From: a virus
Length of the DNA: 64,000 bases
Virus record (IMG/VR): IMGVR_UViG_3300032304_000826
Span: 38,348 to 102,347 of that record
Strand: one strand, 5' to 3'
Below are positions 18,588 to 27,425 of this stretch, one piece after another (the first letter of the stretch is position 1; the number at the start of each line of letters is the position of its first letter). The notes beneath the pieces were generated by a model. It made no database searches and was not told where the DNA came from. It was given only the letters and a program-made list of their open reading frames with translations. The position numbers and the translations under genes are program-made.

Positions 18588-18857
18588 TTAAACTATGCCC
18601 CGCTCTTTTTTCTCTCTCTTAATCTTTGAAATTTTTGCTTTTTTCTTATCTTCTAATTCTTTTTTAGGATCTCGTAATTTTGGATCTACTTCGTTGATTG
18701 AGCTTACCCAATCGCCGCCTTGTCTAGAATATTCTTGACTAGCCCATTTGTTGGCTGCTCTGTTGGTACCAGCGCCTGGGCGCTTTGTTGGATACTTAGC
18801 TTTCGCTTGTCGCATCAAGCTATTCCATAGCTTTTGATTCGCTGCTACTCTAGCCAT
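18588..18857 (-). CDS. Small basic protein, DUF5872-like
   Basis: The protein has 89 aa and is strongly basic. It has MARVAANQKLWNSLMRQAKA, then PTKRPGAGTNRAANKWASQE, a GGDW motif and a Lys-rich C-terminal helix. The arrangement resembles DUF5872 proteins, which occur in giant and tailed phages. A DNA-binding or head-filling role is possible. The family call is tentative. Confidence 0.65.
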   Translation of the reverse strand: MARVAANQKLWNSLMRQAKAKYPTKRPGAGTNRAANKWASQEYSRQGGDWVSSINEVDPKLRDPKKELEDKKKAKISKIKREKKERGIV

Positions 18858-18876
18858 TTATCTCCTAAATAATTAC

Positions 18877-18917
18877 AGGTGCCCGGCTTCGGAGAAAGAG
18901 TACGAAGCCGGGTACCT
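18877..18917 (-). terminator. Strong hairpin after the 134-aa gene
   Basis: The 15-bp arms AGGTGCCCGGCTTCG / CGAAGCCGGGTACCT pair with one mismatch around an 11-nt loop. The hairpin lies between the stop codon at 18934 and the start at 18857. The T-run on the minus strand is weak, so this is a terminator or processing hairpin. Confidence 0.6.
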
Positions 18918-18933
18918 ATAAAGTATATCTTAT

Positions 18934-19338
18934 TTAGTCAGCAACAGCTGCAGGATTCATGCGTCCATAGCGTGATCCTGAGCGGAATACTTCCTCGATT
19001 TTGGTCTCTGCATAGTCGCTGAAAGTTCCTGTTGAGAACTCTCCAACATATGTAGGTGCCTCTACCCAAGCAGCAGATCCAACGTGAGCGCGAGCTCGCA
19101 TGGTCTCTTCTGGGTATTTTTCCATAACGTTGACGTTATGGTTTGGGCGACCAGCTGGTGTGTCATAACCTTGGTTAAGACCTAGCTGGAAGTCATTTGG
19201 AACGTCTGTATCAGTAGCTACGCCTTCTTCAAAACGAAGTGGACCACGAAGTCCTGCTTGTGCTGCTGACATTTTACGCTCATAGACTGCTCCCGTGCGC
19301 TCTGGGAACGATGGAACTGGCGCAATGTTTTCTGCCAT
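18934..19338 (-). CDS. Hypothetical virion-region protein, 134 aa
   Basis: The protein is soluble and Pro/Gly-rich, with APVPSFPERTGAVYERKMSA, NQGYDTPAGRPNHNVNVM and a C-terminal SRYGRMNPAAVAD. It lies between the terminase and portal genes and is flanked by a hairpin. Short extended segments suggest a virion-associated protein; function is unknown. Confidence 0.6.
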   Translation of the reverse strand: MAENIAPVPSFPERTGAVYERKMSAAQAGLRGPLRFEEGVATDTDVPNDFQLGLNQGYDTPAGRPNHNVNVMEKYPEETMRARAHVGSAAWVEAPTYVGEFSTGTFSDYAETKIEEVFRSGSRYGRMNPAAVAD

Positions 19339-19422
19339 TTATATTTTCTCCTATAGGTTAAGGATCCTTAAGTAAGAGTTTGGTACTAATACTTATACTT
19401 TTCTGCCTAAACTCAAAAATCT

Positions 19423-21060
19423 TTACTTAAAGAAAGGGGATGCGCTTACCTCTACGGTAGGCATAACCATCTCTTGAGTTAAAGAACAAGCTAGGGCCAA
19501 TGCGTCCACAAAGTCGTCGTGAGCATGCGCCTCTTCAGGAGCCGCCACTAAGAAATTAGGACCCTTATATTGTACTTCCGCATCGGTCATTTGTTGGTAG
19601 AAACGCTTCCACATACGTAATCTTCTAGTTTTGGCGTGAGCTGGCCAAGATATCATCTGGCGTTGAATTAGGGCTTGAAGGTGCTTCCAACGCTTTGACT
19701 GCTCTGTAGGGCTAGAAAGGGATGAGATTACCTGCGCCCTAGGTAGCAAAATCCTTAATCTTTGGGCTACGGCATCGCCTACTCCGTTAGAGTCCACAGC
19801 AACAGCCATGACGTCATAATTACCTAAAAAGTTAACTATTTGAAAATACTGTTCTTCCCAGTCATCCCCCTGGATTTCCATCCAGTTTAAGATGCGGTGG
19901 TCGTAGTATCCAAACTCATCTGGACGATCCCAGTCAACCCATACAACTGTAACGACTGTTGAGTCCATTTTTCTAGCTGGGTCAATACCGACTACTACAG
20001 GAGATCTATGCCAGCTTTTGACAACTTCTTGGGAAGTATCGCCAAGGTCATCCATAACAGATGAGGTAACGAACATTCCACGTTCTAGTAGCCATTTGCA
20101 GTTATAGGAGAGCTGGAACTCGTCAGAGTCCTCTCCAATACGCAACATCTCTTTTCTAATGAACTTCTCGTAATTAGGGTTAAATTTAGCTACATCTTTC
20201 CAGTCCCATTGAAAATGGTTCTGTCTAGAGGATCTGCCTGTCTGCCTACGCTTGTTTAGTTGAATAGACCTATAAAAGTTATTCTTATGTGTAGTTGGTG
20301 TTCCTGTCTTAACCATAGTCGCGTTGTAGTACGCGCCCATAGGAGCAATAGACTTAGAGACGATAAAGTCATCTGCTTCTTGACATTCGTCAATAACCAT
20401 CAAATGAAAAGACTTAGACTCAATCTTTGCACGTGGGTTAGCTGTCATCATCATAAGAGATGATCCTGAGTTCTTTAATTTAATATTTCTTGTTACGCCG
20501 GGAGTTTTGACGGTCATGTCATCAATTTCAGCATCCCCTAGAACTTCTAGCGCACGTTCGCTTGTTAAGCGGGATACCGTTCTAGAAAACAAAGTTTCTG
20601 CCTGAGCTTGAATAGGGGCGAACATTCCCACCCATATACCGTCTGCAAACTTACTTAGTAGCTCTGGATACATTCTTGCTAGGCGAGGTAGCAGAACCAT
20701 TAAGGTAGCGACAGTATCGGCTACGGTCTCTGATTTACCTGACTGACGTGAGGCTAAAGCTGTTACCTCTTCGCCATCGTTAACAATTACCGACTCAATA
20801 ATGCGTCTAGCTAAAGGCTTTTGATATGGGTGCAGGTCATGGCCTACTAAGATAACCATAAAATCCATGATCTTATTTACAAGTAGATTAACAAACTCTT
20901 TAGATAACTCATCAAGCTCGTCCTCTTTATGAAGCTTTTCAAACTCTTCTACGTCGTCGTAATCGTAATCTTCATTGGGCGCATGGTCGACTTGATCTAG
21001 ATCTTCGAGTTCACTTTCTTCGTCATCCTCAAAGTCTTCAAAATCAAAATCTTCTTTCAT
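19423..21060 (-). CDS. terL: Terminase large subunit
   Basis: The 545 aa ATP-dependent DNA packaging motor and headful/cos nuclease has a Walker A motif SRQSGKS at 104-110 and a Walker B motif LMVIDECQEAD near 220-230. The nuclease domain shows VVGIDPARKMD (first Asp about 360), AVAVDSNGVGD (about 420) and HDDFVDALALA near the C-terminus. The first 50 residues are unusually acidic. No small terminase is obvious; the short genes just upstream are candidates by position only. Confidence 0.93.
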   Translation of the reverse strand: MKEDFDFEDFEDDEESELEDLDQVDHAPNEDYDYDDVEEFEKLHKEDELDELSKEFVNLLVNKIMDFMVILVGHDLHPYQKPLARRIIESVIVNDGEEVTALASRQSGKSETVADTVATLMVLLPRLARMYPELLSKFADGIWVGMFAPIQAQAETLFSRTVSRLTSERALEVLGDAEIDDMTVKTPGVTRNIKLKNSGSSLMMMTANPRAKIESKSFHLMVIDECQEADDFIVSKSIAPMGAYYNATMVKTGTPTTHKNNFYRSIQLNKRRQTGRSSRQNHFQWDWKDVAKFNPNYEKFIRKEMLRIGEDSDEFQLSYNCKWLLERGMFVTSSVMDDLGDTSQEVVKSWHRSPVVVGIDPARKMDSTVVTVVWVDWDRPDEFGYYDHRILNWMEIQGDDWEEQYFQIVNFLGNYDVMAVAVDSNGVGDAVAQRLRILLPRAQVISSLSSPTEQSKRWKHLQALIQRQMISWPAHAKTRRLRMWKRFYQQMTDAEVQYKGPNFLVAAPEEAHAHDDFVDALALACSLTQEMVMPTVEVSASPFFK

Positions 21061-21284
21061 TGGGCCCTTTCACGTAAGGTATCGATTATCGCTTTAAGGG
21101 CTTCAATACCCACGTTTGCTTCTTCTAGATAGAAAGTGTCCCCACTTTTTTGCCAAGTGGCCAAGTTACGACTAACTGAATAAAGAGCGTTTTCTGACCA
21201 ACCTACTAGTTCAGCACTAGGTAAGCTAGCAACTCTCTTTTCAAGCTTTGTTTTCTCTCTTTGTTCTTTCTTCTTTTTGAACAT
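21057..21284 (-). CDS. Small protein upstream of terminase, 75 aa
   Basis: The protein has a basic N-terminus (MFKKKKEQREKTKLEKR) followed by an alpha-helical body (ELVGWSENALYSVSRNLATW). It overlaps the terL start by 4 bp (ATGA) and the upstream gene by 44 bp. The position and small helical fold would fit a terminase-associated protein, but no family is recognised. Confidence 0.6.
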   Translation of the reverse strand: MFKKKKEQREKTKLEKRVASLPSAELVGWSENALYSVSRNLATWQKSGDTFYLEEANVGIEALKAIIDTLRERAQ

Positions 21285-21576
21285 TTAGTTCGTTCTCCAA
21301 ATCCATAGACCTAATAAAATCCCAATCAACCTCATCCTTTTTCAAACCCCTACCATTTATAGCGTAGGTTAGTGCTTGATTTTCTGAGTAACCGGTTTCT
21401 TTCCAGTGCCCTATAACTATAGCTTTACAGGTAAAGGGTACCCTAATTGCTAACCCATGGCCTCTTCTGAATGGTGCGTCAATCTCCTGCGTATCTGCAG
21501 GTTCCCATAAACCTTTAGGCTTATATGGATAAGTAAGCTCGTGCCAGTAAAAATTACCGAAGTCTCGTGTTCTCAT
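21241..21576 (-). CDS. Hypothetical protein, 111 aa
   Basis: The protein starts MRTRDFGNFYWHELTYPYKP and has RRGHGLAIRVPFTCKAIVIG and a Lys/Glu-rich C-terminal helix. It has no membrane segment. It is coupled by a 4-bp overlap to the gene before it and overlaps the next by 44 bp. Function unknown. Confidence 0.6.
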   Translation of the reverse strand: MRTRDFGNFYWHELTYPYKPKGLWEPADTQEIDAPFRRGHGLAIRVPFTCKAIVIGHWKETGYSENQALTYAINGRGLKKDEVDWDFIRSMDLENELNVQKEERTKRENKA

Positions 21577-22196
21577 GTGTTCTTCTTTATCTGAAGGGCT
21601 CTTGCGCCTCTGTAGGCCAGGTACCGTAGTTTAGGGGGTAGGTCTGAAGTATTGGCAGGTCCTCTAGGTTTAAAGTTTAAATGATCTGATATGTAAGCCC
21701 ACTTACTACTTAAACGTTTAAAGTCTCTCCACTCGTCAATACTAACGTCATAATAGTTATAAATTGTAGAGTCTCTAAATACTAGCGTTAGTACTGATCT
21801 TTCTGGGGAGTAAGACGCCGCAACAGTTCTTGGCCTATCTATCATACTGGTTTGTGTTGGGACCTCTGTAAAATCCTCATCATCAAAAGATGCAGGGCTA
21901 TATGCAGGGTCTTCTTCTGGATAGATAGCAAGGGCATCGTCGCCAGCTTTATAGGGCCCAGTTTGGTCAATGTTGTACCCAGCGCCTCTAGCGTCAATGT
22001 CTTTGTCTATATCCGACCCAAAGGTATCTAAAACCTCTGCGAAGTCATATCGGCCCTTTTCGTAAGCCTTACGAACATTTGCTGGCAAACCGTCTAAATA
22101 CTTTTGCTGGTCTACTTGATTTCTTACACTACCAATCGCAGATCTTGCTTTTCTGGCAGCTATTTGTGCGGGAGTTAGTTTTTTTCTTTCTGCCAC
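21573..22196 (-). CDS. KTSC-domain-like protein, 207 aa
   Basis: The C-terminal half contains AASYSPERSVLTLVFRDSTI, then YNYYDVSIDEWRDFKR. This is the usual KTSC pattern: a Ser-containing strand, L-x-F, a Y-x-Y/F-x-V turn and a helix. The N-terminal part is basic and helical (KKLTPAQIAARKARSAIG). KTSC domains are found in phage and RNA-ligase-associated proteins; the molecular role is not known. Confidence 0.65.
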   Translation of the reverse strand: MAERKKLTPAQIAARKARSAIGSVRNQVDQQKYLDGLPANVRKAYEKGRYDFAEVLDTFGSDIDKDIDARGAGYNIDQTGPYKAGDDALAIYPEEDPAYSPASFDDEDFTEVPTQTSMIDRPRTVAASYSPERSVLTLVFRDSTIYNYYDVSIDEWRDFKRLSSKWAYISDHLNFKPRGPANTSDLPPKLRYLAYRGARALQIKKNT

Positions 22197-22200
22197 TTAA

Positions 22201-22464
22201 TCACTCCTCGCAAATATGCGTCTCAGTTTGAGATTCAGTTAGTACTAGTTGACAAGCGTTACAGCTAAACCATTTTGATTCTTTGAAGTTATTCTGGGCC
22301 GTTCCTTCAACAGGAAGATCTTCTTCCCCGCTATCTGACTGGCGATCATATTCGTATATGATCTTTGGTTCAGCTAATAGCTCAGGTGGGAAAGGGCCCC
22401 TAGGTTGAGTTACCTTACCTGGTACTGGGTGCCCTTGACGAGTTATGATCCGTTCAATTCTCAT
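22201..22464 (-). CDS. Zinc-finger-like small protein, 87 aa
   Basis: The first 60 residues are Pro-rich and extended (PGKVTQPRGPFPPELLAEPK). The C-terminus has WFSCNACQLVLTESQTETHI followed by Cys, a C-x2-C-x(n)-H-x-C zinc-binding arrangement. It overlaps the preceding gene by 4 bp. Function unknown. Confidence 0.62.
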   Translation of the reverse strand: MRIERIITRQGHPVPGKVTQPRGPFPPELLAEPKIIYEYDRQSDSGEEDLPVEGTAQNNFKESKWFSCNACQLVLTESQTETHICEE

Positions 22465-22643
22465 TCAGCTGGCGATGCTTCAGGTTCTGCCTGTGCTTTT
22501 TTCTTTACCGGCTTAACTTCTTCTTCTTTTACTTCCTCTTTAATAGCTTCTTCAATTGAAGGCGCTGGAGGTGGTGTAACTACCGGTAGCTCGCTAACGG
22601 CATTAGTAATAGAGTTTTTATACTCTTCCCAAGATAATTTCAT
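22461..22643 (-). CDS. Small acidic Pro/Lys-rich protein, 60 aa
   Basis: The protein starts MKLSWEEYKNSITNAVSELP and then is low-complexity with Pro, Glu and Lys. It is the first gene of the packaging operon after the divergent intergenic region, with GGAGC before the ATG. The order and overlap support translation. Function unknown. Confidence 0.55.
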   Translation of the reverse strand: MKLSWEEYKNSITNAVSELPVVTPPPAPSIEEAIKEEVKEEEVKPVKKKAQAEPEASPAE

Positions 22644-22874
22644 ATGTAGCTCCTTTTCGACCCTAGTTTACACGTAGTCTATGTTTTTTATCACACTCAA
22701 CGGTTGCGTGACCCCTGTATTTACTGCTACGGTATATCCATGGCCCAGGAGACTGGGCCATCACTAACTACGTAACAAAAGGGTTGCAGTACGAACTTAA
22801 CAGACAGACGTTAAGTTGCCTCATGTGAGTGACACACATAGGGTCAGAACTGGCCTTCTAGCCTAGGAGATAGT
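22644..22874. promoter_or_regulatory. Divergent promoter and leader region
   Basis: The 231-bp region lies between the leftward packaging operon and the rightward lysozyme-like gene. It holds two hairpins on the lysozyme side: TGGCCCAG / CTGGGCCA (22741-22760) and AACTTAAC / GTTAAGTT (22794-22817). AGGAGA precedes the GTG start at 22875. Promoters in both directions are expected, but I see no confident -35/-10 pair. Confidence 0.5.
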
Positions 22875-23402
22875 GTGCAAGGTAATGCAAAACAGAAAAT
22901 TGGAATACTCGTACTATGTGCCGCACTTCCGTGGATCCCTCCAGCTATAGCAGCTGAATCAGACGGATCTACCGTAACTGTGGCCGTGCCAGTAAAAACT
23001 GGCTTAGACCTATACAGAGACGCCACCGAGCTCTCAGACCATAACCTTAAAGACCTACTCAGCCAGGTAGGGTTCGAAGGACAAGCTCTCAGGATTGCCT
23101 GGGCGGTTGCCAAGAAGGAATCTAACGGTCGTCCAAAAGCCCATAACGGAGATACAAGCACTGGAGATAATTCCTATGGAATTTTCCAGATAAACATGCT
23201 TGGTAGCCTAGGGGAAGCTAGGCGGGAGAAATTCAACCTAGAAAGTGACAAGGATCTATTTGATCCGGTTAAGAACGCCGAAATTGCTTACCACATGACA
23301 AATGGTGGCAAAGACTGGTCTTCTTGGAAGATATACCCAGGACAGAATAACGGAGAACGATACGCGGACTTTTTACAAAAGTTCCCTAAAAATCAACTCT
23401 AA
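22875..23402 (+). CDS. Secreted lysozyme-like/transglycosylase protein
   Basis: The 175 aa protein starts with GTG after AGGAGATA. The N-terminus is a signal peptide (KIGILVLCAALPWIPPAIAA, cut after AIA). The catalytic-type region shows AWAVAKKESNGRPKAHN and DNSYGIFQINM, the E-S...YGxxQIN pattern of SLT/goose-type lysozymes, with Glu about residue 78. Unlike the surrounding late genes it runs rightward with its own terminator. It may assist lysis or entry, or be a moron expressed separately. Confidence 0.82.
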   Translation: MQGNAKQKIGILVLCAALPWIPPAIAAESDGSTVTVAVPVKTGLDLYRDATELSDHNLKDLLSQVGFEGQALRIAWAVAKKESNGRPKAHNGDTSTGDNSYGIFQINMLGSLGEARREKFNLESDKDLFDPVKNAEIAYHMTNGGKDWSSWKIYPGQNNGERYADFLQKFPKNQL

Positions 23403-23410
23403 ATAAAGAA

Positions 23411-23440
23411 CCCCCGGCTAATAACCGGGGGTTTTTTATT
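23411..23440. terminator. Bidirectional rho-independent terminator
   Basis: CCCCCGG / CCGGGGG stems flank CTAATAA (23411-23431), followed by TTTTTTATT on the plus strand and TTCTTTATTT on the minus strand. It ends the rightward lysozyme-like gene and the leftward lysis cassette. Confidence 0.9.
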
Positions 23441-23531
23441 AACGATTGGCCCACCAATCTCCAATAATTACTGTTGCGAGTATTGAGGCAATAAATATTC
23501 CTTGGAAAGTGACGTGAGTTAGGTAATACAT
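23439..23531 (-). CDS. Single-span membrane micropeptide (holin-like candidate), 30 aa
   Basis: A small gene starts on the last base of the CHAP endolysin stop codon (TAATG) and ends at the terminator. It encodes MYYLTHVTFQGIFIASILAT followed by VIIGDWWANR: one hydrophobic segment of about 15-18 residues with a polar C-terminal tail containing two Trp. The overlap and the position as last gene of the lysis cassette suggest it is translated. Single-span pinholin- or antiholin-like function is inference. Confidence 0.5.
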   Translation of the reverse strand: MYYLTHVTFQGIFIASILATVIIGDWWANR

Positions 23532-24079
23532 TACTTACCGCAAGTTGGGCACTTAGCTGCTGCTGGAGCTGATCCAGCGGCTTTAAACTTTGGGCGACCA
23601 AAGCCTACGATTGAAATCATTTCACCGGCCTTGTTTTTCTTGAAAGCACGAAGTTTCTTAGATACTTGACCGCCATTGCGTTGTGAGCCCTTTTTATCTG
23701 GGCTAGTGTTTCCTTCAATGCACCAAACAGTCCCATCTTCATTATCTTTAACAACAATGCCTACGTGACTAATGCGATCTACACCATCTGATGGAAAATC
23801 AAAATAAACGACATCCCCTGGTTCTGGATCTGCGATGTCTCCATCAATCCATGACCCAGCTTTCTTAAATGCCTGTGCTCCACCTGGAGTGTAGACAGTG
23901 TTAGGAATCTTTACTCCAGCTTCGTTAGCACACCAGTTTACGAAAGATCCGCACCATGGTTGAAAGTTAGCTTTTGTATAAGCTCCGTACTTTGTTTCGT
24001 TGTCCTTAGGACCTTCGATAGTACCTAGCTCTGCTGTAGCAACTTCAATAAGACGAGCCGCTGTTCCTTGATCTGCCAT
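23531..24079 (-). CDS. CHAP-domain endolysin
   Basis: The 182 aa protein has the CHAP pattern: catalytic Cys in QPWCGSFVNWC (C43), His in DRISHVGIVV (H105), and an acidic/Asn element in WCIEGNTS. It would cleave peptidoglycan as an amidase or endopeptidase. The C-terminus ends AAAKCPTCGK, a possible zinc knuckle. It overlaps the upstream two-span membrane gene by 1 base, forming a lysis cassette. Confidence 0.88.
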   Translation of the reverse strand: MADQGTAARLIEVATAELGTIEGPKDNETKYGAYTKANFQPWCGSFVNWCANEAGVKIPNTVYTPGGAQAFKKAGSWIDGDIADPEPGDVVYFDFPSDGVDRISHVGIVVKDNEDGTVWCIEGNTSPDKKGSQRNGGQVSKKLRAFKKNKAGEMISIVGFGRPKFKAAGSAPAAAKCPTCGK

Positions 24080-24489
24080 TATTCTTTATCCCAATCTGTA
24101 TCAACTGGCTGTGCTTCTGGCATTGCGCCATCTGGCTTTGCTGCCAAACGTGCTGCTGTAGCATCAATCTCTGCTTCAAGCTTCTTATCAGCCTGTGTGT
24201 TCTTAGCGTCCATCTCTTTGTTCTGTAGTTGAGCTGCCATAACGTCTTTAGCTCCAGAAGAACCAATAAGAATGCCCGCGAGGGTTCCTGTAATAAAAGT
24301 AGCGATGCTGCCTAGAACATTGAAGAACATCTTGTCATTTTCTGACTGTGCTCCAATTGGCTGTGTTACAAACAAAAGGCCATAAAGAATGCCGAGTGAT
24401 GTGCATAGCAAGATTGTTCCTAGTGTGATACCTAGAATAAACTTTAATCTAGCATCTAGATCTTGTGGTGTTAGCTTTTCTTTAGCCAT
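24079..24489 (-). CDS. Two-span membrane protein, probable holin
   Basis: The 136 aa protein has hydrophobic segments at about 16-42 (FILGITLGTILLCTSLGILY) and about 55-77 (NVLGSIATFITGTLAGILIG), followed by a charged, Ala/Lys-rich C-terminal tail. It lies directly upstream of the CHAP endolysin with overlapping codons. Size and topology fit a class II-like holin. The long tail is unusual. Confidence 0.65.
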   Translation of the reverse strand: MAKEKLTPQDLDARLKFILGITLGTILLCTSLGILYGLLFVTQPIGAQSENDKMFFNVLGSIATFITGTLAGILIGSSGAKDVMAAQLQNKEMDAKNTQADKKLEAEIDATAARLAAKPDGAMPEAQPVDTDWDKE

Positions 24490-24688
24490 TTGGTGTTCCT
24501 TCTGGTTGAGGGGTCTTAACTAAGTCTACAGGACAACTTCCTGAAGCAGTGCAAATAGGGGGCTTACATTCTGCGGTTTCCCAGTTTTTTGGGTCTTGGC
24601 AAGGATATCTATAGAAACCTTGATAGCTGCAGCTAGTTAATGAGCTAGCCAATAGCAAAGCAGCTAAAGCATAGCCAATTTTTTTCAT
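24482..24688 (-). CDS. Small lipoprotein, 68 aa
   Basis: The signal sequence [20 protein letters not shown] ends in a lipobox (LTSC), so a lipid-modified Cys would anchor the mature 49 aa peptide. The mature part is Cys- and Pro-rich (YRYPCQDPKNWETAECKPP, CTASGSCPVDL). Similar small lipoproteins with this YRYPCQ pattern occur beside lysis genes in T4-like phages. It may act like a spanin or superinfection-exclusion factor. Confidence 0.72.
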   Translation of the reverse strand: MKKIGYALAALLLASSLTSCSYQGFYRYPCQDPKNWETAECKPPICTASGSCPVDLVKTPQPEGTPNG

Positions 24689-24855
24689 TCTTCATCCTTT
24701 GGGTTACGTAGCCGGTAAGTAACCGCCCACGCAAATAGTGTTCCAACAATCGCATATCCTACAATGGTTTTAGCTGACCCGTCTAGAACAACCCAGGCAA
24801 TAAACATGCCTAGTAGTGTCCATAGCTGGTCGATCATATCTCTAAGTACTTTCAC
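24685..24855 (-). CDS. Small two-span membrane protein, 56 aa
   Basis: The gene starts with GTG at 24855, overlapping the stop of the upstream 839-aa gene (GTGA), and its stop overlaps the lipoprotein start (ATGA). It encodes [20 protein letters not shown] then [36 protein letters not shown]: two hydrophobic spans separated by a short polar turn with a charged C-terminus. This is a classic small-holin layout. The overlapping codons on both sides make it a credible gene. Confidence 0.62.
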   Translation of the reverse strand: MKVLRDMIDQLWTLLGMFIAWVVLDGSAKTIVGYAIVGTLFAWAVTYRLRNPKDEE

Positions 24856-27371
24856 GGCTTACGTCTCCTAACGCCTTTAGATTCTCCAGAAGCGCCACCG
24901 CCACCAGAACTTCCGCCCCCACTACTTCCTCCTGTTGATCCTCCAGCAGCTCCAGCAGCCGCACCTACGGCATTCATAGCAGCTCCAGCAGCAACAACAG
25001 TTGCAACAACCATATCGGTTGCTTCTTTACGTTCTTCTTCGGACATATCAGCACCGATACTTCCAAGTGCTTGTAGGGCTTCGCCCGGATCGCTAAATAA
25101 TTCACCGATTAATTCCGCAGGGTTCTCTAGTAATACAAGGGCTGCAGCAACGTCTGCTGTAATTATAACTTCATTGCCGTTTTCATCCTGCCTAACCTCA
25201 ACAGGGGTCTCTGGAGGTAGGTCCTGATAAACAATGCCCGCGTCTTGAATTTGCTCTTTAGTAAGAGTCTCACCTGGGGCTACGGACTCAATAAGCGCTT
25301 CTGCAACCAATTCTTTTTCAGCAGTAGTTAATTTACCGTCAGCAGCTAGCGCTTCAGATAGGGCGCCTACTTCTTCCGCAGTAACTTCTCCGTCTGCATT
25401 TAAAGCATCCATAACAGCCTCAGCATCGGCAGCCGAAAGCTTGCCGTCAGATAGGACATCTTCTACGGCAGATGTAACCTCTTCAGTTTCTGTGATAGGC
25501 TCTGGTTCTGGCTCTGGAGCAGGTTCCGGAGCAGTTTCTTCAATAGGAGGTTCTAATGGTTCTGTGGACGGATTTTCTGGCTCTGGCTCTGGTGTCACTG
25601 GTTCTGGTGCTGGTTCCTCGGGTGTGGAAGGTTCCTGAGGCTCCTCAGGCGCTACGGGTGGTTCTTCGGGCTCTACCGGTTCTGGTAGGGGCTCTGTGGG
25701 TAGCTCTGGCTCTTCTGTGGAGGGCTCAGTAGGTGTTGGCTCAGGATCAGGTATTGCGACAGGTGGTTCAGGCTCTACAGGAGGCTCAGGAACGGGTTCT
25801 GGAGTTGGCTCAGGAACAGGTACGGGTTCTGGGTCTGGCTGTGGCTCAGGTTGAGGCGTTGGTTCAGGCTCAGAAGGTTGCACTGGAGTGGGATCTACAG
25901 GGGGCACGGGCGTTGGTTCGGGCTGAGGAACAGGTTGAGGTTCTGGAACCGTGGGAGAAACCACAGGTGGTTCGGGAATTGGAGTTGGGGTAGGTGTCGG
26001 AGTTGGTTCTGGGACTGGTGTTGGGGTTGGCTCTGGCTGCGGTGCTGGTGTTGGCTCTGGCGCTGGTTGTGGTGTGGGTGTGGGAATCGGAGTGGGCTGA
26101 GGCTCGGGAGCGGGCGCAGGCGGAACATAAGCCTGAATAGCAGTAACTGCAGTAGCTACAGTAGCTGTAGCAGTGTCTGCTAATTGATTTGCTACAGCAA
26201 TAGTAGCTGTTGCGCTATCTGTAAGAGTAATTAATGTAGCAACTTCAACCGCTTTAACTTCTGTTTTATCGTTTACAACTTCTTGAGCAGCAGCAATAGT
26301 TTCAGTGCTTACCTCAGTCATTGGTTTTACAGGTTGTCCTGCAGTTTCACGGACACCTATGCGTGGGCCATTGTGAAGCTGTGTTGTATTTCCTGCAACT
26401 GTTCCAATACCTGTCCATTCACCGGTTGTTGGGTTGACAGTCATTTTCCAATTAACATTTGTAATAGGGCTATTTGGTTGTGCAAATTTGTGTAAATTCC
26501 AGTCAACTTCTAAAGTAGTTTCGGTAGTTTTTACAACAGTTGAAGAGCCATTTGCATTATCGTTCATAAAGTCGCTGCCAAAGACTGAGATATGCGCTCC
26601 TGCTGGAAAATCCCACCAGTTATAGTCGCCATTGCCAAAGGTAATCGTTGCTTTTGAGGTTACGTAAATTTGGCTGTTTGTTCCTTGGCCTTCATACACA
26701 GTCTCACCCATCTTGATATCAAATGGGGTGCTGATCTTTGTAAACCCGTCATACATGACTGGCAATGTAGTTGTGGTAACTGTTGGGGTTTCAGGGGCGA
26801 CAGGGGCTACATATCCCTCTGTCGTATAAACTTTAGTGTTTTCTGTTGCGGTTGTTAGTACCTCTAAAGTGGTTTGCGCGGTAGCTAAGTTTGTAGTTGC
26901 TGTAGCGACAACAGCTGTTTGAGAATCTACAGCTTGTACGGCCACAATAGCTACGGCAGTGGCGCTATCAGCAGCTGCAATGGCTGTAGTGGCAGCGGCA
27001 ACTTCAGGAGCTGCCGAAGAAACTGCTTCAGGAGTTGCGGCTTGTACCGCCGTTGTCAATGTTACAGTTGCGCTTTCAACCTTACTTGTAACGGAGGTAA
27101 CTGTTGGTGGATCATTTTGTATCGGGGGCAGGACAGGAGCTACCACGGGCGACAACGTGGAAACAGTACTTGTATCAGAAGTCGATAAAACAACTGGAAC
27201 AAGAGGCTGAGTTGAACCGGGAATCGGATCGACAACAGGCTGAGAAGGTTCGGTGGCAGGACTAACTACCACCGTGTTAACGGTAGGTTCTTCTGCTTGA
27301 GCCGAATCTTGTCCCAATATAAAGAGGAATAGTGCAAGGATTAGTGCTGCGAATAAGCGCAGTGGCGTCAT
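24852..27371 (-). CDS. Large secreted modular protein with Pro-rich stalk, 839 aa
   Basis: An N-terminal signal peptide ([20 protein letters not shown], about 1-26) is followed by a Thr/Val/Ala-rich region and a beta domain at about 205-345 ([40 protein letters not shown]). Next come an Ala/Thr region, about 180 residues of Pro-Glu/Pro-Thr repeats, and an EF-hand-like helical part ([38 protein letters not shown]). A Gly/Ser tail ends in VRRRKP. It starts the lysis-type cassette. A surface or cell-wall-spanning role is inferred; the exact function is unknown. Confidence 0.75.
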   Translation of the reverse strand: MTPLRLFAALILALFLFILGQDSAQAEEPTVNTVVVSPATEPSQPVVDPIPGSTQPLVPVVLSTSDTSTVSTLSPVVAPVLPPIQNDPPTVTSVTSKVESATVTLTTAVQAATPEAVSSAAPEVAAATTAIAAADSATAVAIVAVQAVDSQTAVVATATTNLATAQTTLEVLTTATENTKVYTTEGYVAPVAPETPTVTTTTLPVMYDGFTKISTPFDIKMGETVYEGQGTNSQIYVTSKATITFGNGDYNWWDFPAGAHISVFGSDFMNDNANGSSTVVKTTETTLEVDWNLHKFAQPNSPITNVNWKMTVNPTTGEWTGIGTVAGNTTQLHNGPRIGVRETAGQPVKPMTEVSTETIAAAQEVVNDKTEVKAVEVATLITLTDSATATIAVANQLADTATATVATAVTAIQAYVPPAPAPEPQPTPIPTPTPQPAPEPTPAPQPEPTPTPVPEPTPTPTPTPIPEPPVVSPTVPEPQPVPQPEPTPVPPVDPTPVQPSEPEPTPQPEPQPDPEPVPVPEPTPEPVPEPPVEPEPPVAIPDPEPTPTEPSTEEPELPTEPLPEPVEPEEPPVAPEEPQEPSTPEEPAPEPVTPEPEPENPSTEPLEPPIEETAPEPAPEPEPEPITETEEVTSAVEDVLSDGKLSAADAEAVMDALNADGEVTAEEVGALSEALAADGKLTTAEKELVAEALIESVAPGETLTKEQIQDAGIVYQDLPPETPVEVRQDENGNEVIITADVAAALVLLENPAELIGELFSDPGEALQALGSIGADMSEEERKEATDMVVATVVAAGAAMNAVGAAAGAAGGSTGGSSGGGSSGGGGASGESKGVRRRKP

Positions 27372-27406
27372 TTGTAAATAAAATATATCACCTTAAAATG
27401 CAAAAA

Positions 27407-27425
27407 GCCCGCCAAACTGGCGGGC
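27407..27425 (-). terminator. Rho-independent terminator after the PASTA virion gene
   Basis: The stem GCCCGCC / GGCGGGC has an AAACT loop and is followed on the minus strand by TTTTTGCATTTT. A copy of the CAACACAAAC motif (27431-27440, minus) lies between the gene's stop codon and the hairpin. Confidence 0.85.

Noticed and set aside
25441-27210. Long open frames on the plus strand opposite the 839-aa gene
   Set aside because: They mirror Pro/Glu/Thr/Ala codon repeats on the minus strand, lack ribosome binding sites and give Gly/Trp/Arg/Ser low-complexity peptides.
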